From the NCBI RefSeq assembly GCF_014638745.1, contig NZ_BMFO01000002.1:310001-374000 (forward strand): a stretch of DNA of 64,000 nucleotides, read 5' to 3'. A program made the position numbers and the translations under genes. Source of the DNA: Arenimonas maotaiensis. Its GTDB lineage: Bacteria; Pseudomonadota; Gammaproteobacteria; Xanthomonadales; Xanthomonadaceae. The notes beneath the pieces were generated by a model. That model made no database searches, was not told the origin of the DNA, and was given only the letters and a program-made list of their open reading frames with translations. This document shows, piece after piece, positions 58,496 to 64,000 of this stretch; position 1 is the first letter of the stretch, and every line of letters begins with the position of its first letter.

Positions 58496-58759
58496 ATGAC
58501 CGAGAAGACTAAGCAGTTGCGCACCGTCGAAGGACGCGTTGTCAGCAACAAAATGAATAAAACGGTAACGGTACTCGTCGAGCGCCAGGTCAAGCATGCC
58601 CTTTACGGCAAGTACCTGCGCCGCTCCACCAAGCTGCACGCCCATGACGAGAACAACGCCTGCAACGAAGGCGATCTCGTGCGCGTGGCCGAGTGCCGCC
58701 CCATGTCCAAAACCAAGAACTGGCAGGTGGTCGAAGTGATCACCCGTGCCGCCGAATAA
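58496..58759 (+). CDS. rpsQ: 30S ribosomal protein S17
   Basis: 87 residues. A primary 16S rRNA binder with an OB fold. [24 protein letters not shown] and [18 protein letters not shown] are conserved. Last gene of the S10 operon by the E. coli division; here rplN follows after 15 bases without any visible promoter or terminator, so S10 and spc may be one unit. Confidence 0.97.
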   Translation: MTEKTKQLRTVEGRVVSNKMNKTVTVLVERQVKHALYGKYLRRSTKLHAHDENNACNEGDLVRVAECRPMSKTKNWQVVEVITRAAE

Positions 58760-58774
58760 GCGAGGAGACCGAGT

Positions 58775-59143
58775 ATGATCCAGGTACAAAGCTACCTCGA
58801 AGCCGCCGACAACTCCGGCGCCAAGGAAATGATGTGCATCAAGGTGCTGGGCGGCTCCAAGCGCCGTTACGCCCACATCGGCGACATCATCAAAGTCACC
58901 GTCAAGGACGCCATCCCGCGCGGCAAGGTCAAGAAGGGCGAAGTCTACGACGCCGTCGTGGTCCGCACCCGTTCCGGCGTGCGCCGCGGCGACGGCTCGC
59001 TGATCCGTTTCGACGGCAACGCGGCCGTGCTGCTGAACAACAAGCAGGAGCCGATCGGCACCCGTATCTTCGGACCCGTGACCCGTGAACTGCGCACCGA
59101 GAAGTTCATGAAGATCGTCTCGCTGGCCCCTGAAGTGCTCTGA
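58775..59143 (+). CDS. rplN: 50S ribosomal protein L14
   Basis: 122 residues, first gene of the spc part. [28 protein letters not shown] opens the barrel and [25 protein letters not shown] closes it. It forms an intersubunit bridge. GAGGAGA precedes the ATG. Confidence 0.98.
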   Translation: MIQVQSYLEAADNSGAKEMMCIKVLGGSKRRYAHIGDIIKVTVKDAIPRGKVKKGEVYDAVVVRTRSGVRRGDGSLIRFDGNAAVLLNNKQEPIGTRIFGPVTRELRTEKFMKIVSLAPEVL

Positions 59144-59157
59144 GCGAAGGAAAGACT

Positions 59158-59472
59158 ATGAACCGTATCCGTAAAGGCGACCAGGTGATCGTGATCGCCG
59201 GCGCCGACAAAGGCAAGAAGGGCGAAGTGGTGCGCGTGGCCGGCGACAAGGTCGTCGTGCAGAACGTCCACATCGTCAAGCGCCACACCAAAGCCAACCC
59301 GCAGACCGGTCAGGCCGGCGGCATCGTCGAGCGCGAAGCGCCGATCCACATCTCCAACGTCATGCTGCTGAACCCGGTTTCGGGCAAGGGCGACCGCGTT
59401 GGTTTCAAAGTGCTCGAGGATGGACGCAAACTGCGTGTGTTCCGCTCGAGCGGTGAGGCGGTCGACGCCTGA
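59158..59472 (+). CDS. rplX: 50S ribosomal protein L24
   Basis: 104 residues. An early assembly protein with a KOW motif, here [23 protein letters not shown]. The sequence [29 protein letters not shown] is typical. Eleven bases before rplE. Confidence 0.98.
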   Translation: MNRIRKGDQVIVIAGADKGKKGEVVRVAGDKVVVQNVHIVKRHTKANPQTGQAGGIVEREAPIHISNVMLLNPVSGKGDRVGFKVLEDGRKLRVFRSSGEAVDA

Positions 59473-59483
59473 GGAATGATGAC

Positions 59484-60029
59484 ATGAGCAATACGCGTTT
59501 GGAAAAAATGTACAAAGACGTGGTCGTGCCGAAGCTGATCGAGAAGTTCGGCTACAAGAACGTCAACGAAGTGCCGCGCCTGTCCAAGATCACCCTGAAC
59601 ATGGGCGTGGGCGAGGCCGTCGGCAACAAGAAGGTGCTGGAGAACGCCGTGGCCGACATGGCCAAGATCTCGGGCCAGAAGCCGATCGTCACCAACGCCC
59701 GCGTCTCGGTGGCCAGCTTCAAGATCCGCGACGGTTGGCCGATCGGCTGCAAGGTCACCCTGCGCCGTGCTAAAATGTTCGAGTTTTTGGACCGGTTCAT
59801 CAACATCTCGTTGCCGCGCGTGCGCGACTTCCGTGGCGTGAATGGCCGTTCCTTCGATGGCCGTGGCAACTACAACATGGGCATCAAGGAACAGATCATC
59901 TTCCCGGAAATCGACTTCGACGCCGTCGACGCGATGCGCGGCATGGATATCGCCGTGACCACCACCGCCAAAACCAACGAAGAAGCCAAGGCGCTGCTCG
60001 AAGCCTTCGGTTTCCCCTTCCGCAACTGA
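59484..60029 (+). CDS. rplE: 50S ribosomal protein L5
   Basis: 181 residues. Binds 5S rRNA in the central protuberance. [20 protein letters not shown] and [21 protein letters not shown] are conserved. In E. coli S8 represses the spc operon near this gene's start; I cannot confirm such a structure here. Twelve bases before rpsN. Confidence 0.98.
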   Translation: MSNTRLEKMYKDVVVPKLIEKFGYKNVNEVPRLSKITLNMGVGEAVGNKKVLENAVADMAKISGQKPIVTNARVSVASFKIRDGWPIGCKVTLRRAKMFEFLDRFINISLPRVRDFRGVNGRSFDGRGNYNMGIKEQIIFPEIDFDAVDAMRGMDIAVTTTAKTNEEAKALLEAFGFPFRN

Positions 60030-60041
60030 TCCGAGGCACTC

Positions 60042-60347
60042 ATGGCCAAATCGTCAATGATTAACCGCGACATCAAGCGGAAGAAGCTCGTCGCCAAATA
60101 CGCCGGCAAGCGCGCCGATCTGAAGAAGATCATCGCCAGCACCACCGCGTCCTACGAAGAGAAGGAAGCGGCGGTCATCAAGCTGCAGAAGCTGCCGCGC
60201 GACTCGTCGCCGGCCCGCGTCACCAGCCGCTGCGAACTGACCGGCCGCCCGCGCGGCGTGTACAACAAGTTCGGCCTCGGCCGCAACAAACTGCGCGAAG
60301 CCACCATGCGTGGCGACGTCCCCGGCCTGCGCAAGGCCAGCTGGTAA
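60042..60347 (+). CDS. rpsN: 30S ribosomal protein S14, zinc-free form
   Basis: 101 residues, the long form without the two CxxC zinc pairs. [29 protein letters not shown] is characteristic. A 53-base gap with no clear structure separates it from rpsH. Confidence 0.98.
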   Translation: MAKSSMINRDIKRKKLVAKYAGKRADLKKIIASTTASYEEKEAAVIKLQKLPRDSSPARVTSRCELTGRPRGVYNKFGLGRNKLREATMRGDVPGLRKASW

Positions 60348-60400
60348 TCGCAATCGAAAGATCGCGGATATCGATGCTTTAATTCACAAGGATACATCCA

Positions 60401-60796
60401 ATGAGCATGACTGATCCAATCGCCGACATGCTGGTGCGCATCAAGAACGCGCTGGCCGTCGGCAAACCCCAGGTTTCGATGCCTGCCTCGAAAATGAAGC
60501 TCGCCATCGCCGACGTCCTCAAGGCCGAAGGCTACATCGGCGACTTCCGGGTGACCGGCGAGAAAGCCGCCGCCAAGCTCGAAATCGCGCTGAAATACTA
60601 CGAAGGCCGTCCGGTCATCGAGCGCCTCGAGCGCGTTTCCCGCTCGGGCCTGCGCCAGTACCGCGGCAAGGAAGACCTGCCGAACGTGCTCGGCGGTCTC
60701 GGCGTCGCCATCATTTCCACCTCGAAAGGTCTGATGACCGATCGCCAGGCCCGCAGCGCGGGCGTCGGCGGCGAAGTCATCTGCCTCGTGGCCTAA
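60401..60796 (+). CDS. rpsH: 30S ribosomal protein S8
   Basis: 131 residues; [11 protein letters not shown] matches the E. coli start. It binds the central domain of 16S rRNA and in E. coli is the translational repressor of the spc operon. [27 protein letters not shown] closes the protein. Twelve bases before rplF. Confidence 0.98.
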   Translation: MSMTDPIADMLVRIKNALAVGKPQVSMPASKMKLAIADVLKAEGYIGDFRVTGEKAAAKLEIALKYYEGRPVIERLERVSRSGLRQYRGKEDLPNVLGGLGVAIISTSKGLMTDRQARSAGVGGEVICLVA

Positions 60797-60808
60797 GGAG
60801 AACGCACC

Positions 60809-61336
60809 ATGTCCCGCGTCGCCAAAAAGCCGATTACCCTCGCCAAGGGCGTTGAACTCAACGTCGCCGACGGCAAGATCACCCTGAAGGGCCCGAAAGG
60901 CACCCTGAGCATCGCCAAGCCGGACAACGTCGGCGTCGCCGTCGAGAACGGCCAGGCCCTGCTGACCCCGGCCAACGATGAAAGCATCGCCCTGACCGGC
61001 ACCCTGCGCGCCATCCTGTCCAACATGGCCACCGGCGTGTCGGAAGGCTTCACCCGCAAGCTGGAGCTGGTCGGCGTGGGTTACCGCGCCGCCGTCGAAG
61101 GCAACAACTTGAACCTGAGCCTGGGCTTCTCGCATCCGGTCGTGTTCACCGCGCCGGCCGGCATCACCATCAGCACCCCGTCGCAGACCGAAATCCTGAT
61201 TTCGGGCGCCGACAAGCAGCTGATCGGCGAAGTCGCCGCCAAGATCCGCGCTTACCGCAAACCCGAACCGTACAAGGGCAAGGGCATCCGGTACGCCGGC
61301 GAGAAAATCATTATGAAGGAAGCCAAGAAGGCCTAA
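60809..61336 (+). CDS. rplF: 50S ribosomal protein L6
   Basis: 175 residues made of two similar domains. [17 protein letters not shown] begins and [19 protein letters not shown] ends it. It lies near the factor-binding site. Thirty-two bases before rplR. Confidence 0.98.
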   Translation: MSRVAKKPITLAKGVELNVADGKITLKGPKGTLSIAKPDNVGVAVENGQALLTPANDESIALTGTLRAILSNMATGVSEGFTRKLELVGVGYRAAVEGNNLNLSLGFSHPVVFTAPAGITISTPSQTEILISGADKQLIGEVAAKIRAYRKPEPYKGKGIRYAGEKIIMKEAKKA

Positions 61337-61368
61337 TCGGGCTCTTCCGCATCCTCGAGGTCATTACC

Positions 61369-61722
61369 ATGAAAAAGAACATCGCCCGCCTGCGCCGCGC
61401 CAAAACCACCCGTTCCCACATCCGCGACCTGGGTGTGGCCCGTCTGTCGGTCCTGCGTTCCGGACAGCACATCTACGCCCAGGTGTTCACCGCCGACGGC
61501 TCCAAGGTGCTGGCTTCGGCCTCGACCGTGCAGTCCGACGTCAAGGACGGCCTGGCCAGCTGCAAGAACAAGGACGCCGCGGCCAAGGTCGGCCGCGCGA
61601 TCGCCGAGAAGGCCCGTGCCGCCGGCGTGGAACGCGTCGCGTTCGACCGTTCCGGTTACCGCTACCACGGCCGCATCAAGGCCTTGGCCGAAGCGGCCCG
61701 CGAAGGCGGCCTACAATTCTAA
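61369..61722 (+). CDS. rplR: 50S ribosomal protein L18
   Basis: 117 residues. Binds 5S rRNA with L5. RPSV-type core reads [30 protein letters not shown], and the end [26 protein letters not shown] is conserved. The stop is followed by an unusual 91-base gap before rpsE, whose second half repeats the last bases of this gene. Confidence 0.98.
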   Translation: MKKNIARLRRAKTTRSHIRDLGVARLSVLRSGQHIYAQVFTADGSKVLASASTVQSDVKDGLASCKNKDAAAKVGRAIAEKARAAGVERVAFDRSGYRYHGRIKALAEAAREGGLQF

Positions 61723-61731
61723 GCAGTATCC

Positions 61732-61753
61732 GGCGGCGGCGCGAGCCGCCGCC
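61732..61753 (+). other. GC stem-loop in the rplR-rpsE gap
   Basis: GGCGGCGGC (61732-61740) pairs perfectly with GCCGCCGCC (61745-61753) around a GCGA loop, a GNRA-type tetraloop. No T-tract follows. It is flanked by a near-repeat: TACAATTCTAAGC (61712-61724, the end of rplR) and TACAACTCTAAGC (61762-61774). It may be an RNA processing site or weak terminator. Confidence 0.5.
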
Positions 61754-61813
61754 ACGTCACATACAACTCTAAGCGGCCAAGCCGTACAATCTACACACTG
61801 ATTAGGAGCTCAC

Positions 61814-62332
61814 ATGAGCAGCAACGAACGCGATCGCAATCGCAACAACGAGAACGACGACGGCTTCATCGAGAAGCTGGTCGCCGTCAACCGGGTGTCC
61901 AAGACCGTCAAGGGCGGCCGCCAGTTCACCTTCACCGCGCTGACCGTGGTCGGCGACGGCGCCGGCAAGATCGGTTTCGGTTACGGCAAGGCCCGTGAAG
62001 TCCCGGTCGCCATCCAGAAGTCGATGGACCAAGCCCGCAAGACCATGATCAGCGTCGACCTGAACCAGGGCACCCTGTGGCACCCGGTCAAGTCCGGCCA
62101 CGGCGCGGCCCGCGTGTTCATGCAGCCGGCCTCCGAAGGTACCGGCGTGATCGCCGGCGGCGCCATGCGCGCCGTGTTCGAAGCGGTCGGCGTGAAGGAC
62201 GTGCTGGCCAAGGCCATCGGTTCCCGCAACCCGATCAACCTGGTTCGCGCCACCGTCAAAGGCCTGACCTCCATCCAGTCGCCGGCCCGCATCGCGGCCA
62301 AGCGCGGCAAGAAAGTCGAGGAGATCGTCTAA
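61814..62332 (+). CDS. rpsE: 30S ribosomal protein S5
   Basis: 172 residues. Acts in decoding accuracy and mRNA unwinding. [44 protein letters not shown] and [23 protein letters not shown] are conserved. TAGGAG precedes the ATG. It shares one base with rpmD. Confidence 0.98.
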   Translation: MSSNERDRNRNNENDDGFIEKLVAVNRVSKTVKGGRQFTFTALTVVGDGAGKIGFGYGKAREVPVAIQKSMDQARKTMISVDLNQGTLWHPVKSGHGAARVFMQPASEGTGVIAGGAMRAVFEAVGVKDVLAKAIGSRNPINLVRATVKGLTSIQSPARIAAKRGKKVEEIV

Positions 62333-62514
62333 TGTCCGAGAAAACCGTCAAAGTCCGCCTGGTCAAAGGCCTGCGCGGCTGCCAGCAGCGCCACCGTCTG
62401 TCGGTCAAGGCGCTGGGCCTGAACAAGCTCAACGACGTCCGTGAACTGAAGGATTCCCCCTCGGTGCGCGGCCTGATCAATCAGCTGCACTACCTCGTCC
62501 GCGTCGAATCGTAA
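62332..62514 (+). CDS. rpmD: 50S ribosomal protein L30
   Basis: 60 residues from the ATG overlapping the rpsE stop. The small alpha/beta fold reads [24 protein letters not shown] then [15 protein letters not shown]. Twenty bases before rplO. Confidence 0.97.
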   Translation: MSEKTVKVRLVKGLRGCQQRHRLSVKALGLNKLNDVRELKDSPSVRGLINQLHYLVRVES

Positions 62515-62534
62515 TCGGGCCTAGGAGAAACAAT

Positions 62535-62972
62535 ATGCAATTGAACACCCTGTCTCCCGCACCGGGCGCCCGTAAAGAACGCGTCCGCGTCGGTCGCGGC
62601 ATCGGCTCCGGCCTCGGCAAGACCGCCGGCCGCGGCCATAAAGGTTCCTACGCCCGCACCGGTAAAGGCAAGATCAAGCCGGGTTTCGAAGGCGGCCAGA
62701 TGCCGCTCAAGAAGCGCCTGCCGAAGGTCGGCTTCCGCTCCAAGCTGAAGAACGACACCGCCGAAGTGCTGCTGTACCAGCTGGACAAGCTGGACGTCGC
62801 CGAAGTCGATTTCGCCGTGCTGCGCGCCGCCAAGCTGGTGCCGGCCAAGGCCAAGCAGGCCAAGATCGTCAAGAAGGGCGAAGTCAGCAAGAAGTTCGTG
62901 CTGAAAGGCATCCTGGCCACCGAAGGCGCCAAAGCCGCCATCGAAGCCGCCGGCGGTTCGGTAACGGAGTAA
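62535..62972 (+). CDS. rplO: 50S ribosomal protein L15
   Basis: 145 residues. A late assembly protein with a glycine- and arginine-rich N-terminal extension, [18 protein letters not shown], and the [17 protein letters not shown] motif. TAGGAGA precedes the ATG. Four bases before secY. Confidence 0.98.
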   Translation: MQLNTLSPAPGARKERVRVGRGIGSGLGKTAGRGHKGSYARTGKGKIKPGFEGGQMPLKKRLPKVGFRSKLKNDTAEVLLYQLDKLDVAEVDFAVLRAAKLVPAKAKQAKIVKKGEVSKKFVLKGILATEGAKAAIEAAGGSVTE

Positions 62973-62976
62973 TCCC

Positions 62977-64000
62977 TTGTCCCAAGCAAGTTCGGCGGCA
63001 TCCCTGTTCGGCGGTCTCGGTAAATTCACCGAGCTCCGCCAGCGTCTCCTGTTCGTGGTCCTGGCGCTGATCGTATTCCGGATCGGCAGCTACATCCCGG
63101 TACCGGGCGTCAACCCGCAGGCCATGCTAGCCTTGATGGAAGCGCAGCAGGGCACCATCGTGGACATGTTCAACATGTTCTCGGGCGGCGCCTTGCACCG
63201 TTTCAGCCTGCTTGCGCTGAACGTGGTGCCGTACATCTCGGCCTCCATCATCGTGCAGTTGATGGGCCAGATGTACGAGCCTTGGAAGGCGCTGAAGAAG
63301 GAAGGCGAGGCCGGCCGGCGCAAGCTGACCCAGTATTCGCGTGTCGGCGCCATCCCGCTGGCCATCTTCCAGAGCTTCGGCATCGTGAGCTGGCTGCAGG
63401 CGCAACCGGGCGCGGTATATACCCCAGGCCTGAGTTTCACCATCACCGCCGTGGTCTCGCTGACCGCCGGCACCCTGTTCCTGATGTGGCTGGGCGAGCA
63501 GATCACCGAGCGCGGCATCGGCAACGGCGTGTCGCTGATCATTTTCGCCGGCATCGTGGCCGGCCTGCCGTCAGCCGTCATCGGCACCCTGCAGCAGGTC
63601 TCCAGCGGCGACATCAGCGTGTTCTCGATTTTCGTGATCATCGCGCTGGTGCTGGGCGTCACCTATTTCGTGGTGTTCATGGAGCGCGGCCAACGCCGCA
63701 TCACCGTGAACTACGCCCGCCGCCAAGGCGGTCGTCAGGCCTACATGAACCAGAGCTCGCATCTGCCGTTGAAGCTGAACATGTCCGGTGTGATTCCGGC
63801 CATCTTCGCCTCCAGCCTGATTCTCTTCCCGGCCACCATTTCGACCTGGATGAGCGCCGATTCGGCCCAGGCCGAGGGCTGGCGCGGCGCATTGTTCCGC
63901 GGCCTGCAGTCGATTTCGCAGGCGCTGGCGCCCAACGAGCCGCTGCATATGCTATTATACGGCGCCTTGATTCTCGGCTTCGCCTTCTTCTACACCGCCC
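62977..64000 (+). CDS. secY: Protein translocase subunit SecY (5' part)
   Basis: Partial: 341 residues, then the window ends inside the gene. It starts with TTG at 62977, seven bases after GGAG. It is the pore of the Sec translocon, needed for export of SurA, LptD, LolB and other envelope proteins encoded here. [27 protein letters not shown] covers the first membrane helix, [32 protein letters not shown] the plug and second helix, and [24 protein letters not shown] a conserved cytoplasmic loop. Confidence 0.97.
   Translation, partial: MSQASSAASLFGGLGKFTELRQRLLFVVLALIVFRIGSYIPVPGVNPQAMLALMEAQQGTIVDMFNMFSGGALHRFSLLALNVVPYISASIIVQLMGQMYEPWKALKKEGEAGRRKLTQYSRVGAIPLAIFQSFGIVSWLQAQPGAVYTPGLSFTITAVVSLTAGTLFLMWLGEQITERGIGNGVSLIIFAGIVAGLPSAVIGTLQQVSSGDISVFSIFVIIALVLGVTYFVVFMERGQRRITVNYARRQGGRQAYMNQSSHLPLKLNMSGVIPAIFASSLILFPATISTWMSADSAQAEGWRGALFRGLQSISQALAPNEPLHMLLYGALILGFAFFYTA

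Overview
The window is a compact, GC-rich bacterial chromosome segment made almost entirely of housekeeping genes. Gene content and order point to a gammaproteobacterium, most likely of the Lysobacterales (Xanthomonadales). The main evidence is the lptD-surA-pdxA-rsmA-apaH run next to lgt-thyA-folA, the hemA-(TPR)-lolB-ispE-tRNA-Gln-prs-rplY-pth-ychF-tRNA-tuf series, a three-subunit transhydrogenase, a DUF1631 protein and paired ubiquinone hydroxylases. I cannot name a genus. No stretch longer than 300 bases lacks a gene. I see no insertion sequence, prophage, CRISPR array or toxin-antitoxin pair.

Layout. 1-4.4 kb: the end of a HerA/YjgR-type ATPase, then dgkA, a TerC transporter, and a LemA plus two TPM-domain proteins. 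4.5-6.7 kb: lgt-thyA-folA, overlapping. 6.6-12.9 kb, minus strand: lptD-surA-pdxA-rsmA-apaH for outer-membrane biogenesis, vitamin B6 and rRNA methylation; apaG, usual in this cluster, is absent. 12.9-17.8 kb: msrB, a cobalamin adenosyltransferase coupled to a small membrane protein, two ubiquinone hydroxylases and a sterol desaturase-like protein. 17.8-24 kb, minus strand: oxyR-glnS-CPBP protease-deaminase-rlmM-ilvE. 24-31 kb: prmC, dxs, an HNH endonuclease, pip, a small membrane protein, a Nudix hydrolase, xni and a nitroreductase. 31-42.6 kb: DUF1631, pntAA-pntAB-pntB, sufT, an M20 peptidase, a mini-asparaginase, DUF2069, wrbA, yihY, tlpA and ppk2. 42.6-45.5 kb, minus strand: hemA-prfA-moaB. 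45.5-53.6 kb: TPR-lolB-ispE-tRNA-Gln-prs-rplY-pth-ychF, then tRNA-Tyr, tRNA-Gly, tRNA-Thr and tuf. 53.8-64 kb: the S10 and spc ribosomal operons from rpsJ into secY, which runs off the window.

The genes are packed in operons joined by 1-14 base overlaps, so translational coupling is probably widespread. Several starts are GTG (lptD, folA, ispE, ubiH, sufT) or TTG (rlmM, the DUF1631 gene, secY).

The oddest point is the junction at 52-53.8 kb. The tRNA-Tyr/Gly/Thr-tuf half of one conserved block is joined directly to the S10 operon. The secE-nusG-rplKAJL-rpoBC-rpsLG-fusA block that usually lies between two tuf copies in relatives is missing. This is either a real rearrangement through tuf or an assembly collapse of two near-identical genes. 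Other points worth a look are a probable leaderless yihY message under a palindromic operator, a terminator-like hairpin at the predicted S10 transcription start, a 91-base insert in the spc operon, and two REP-like hairpins.
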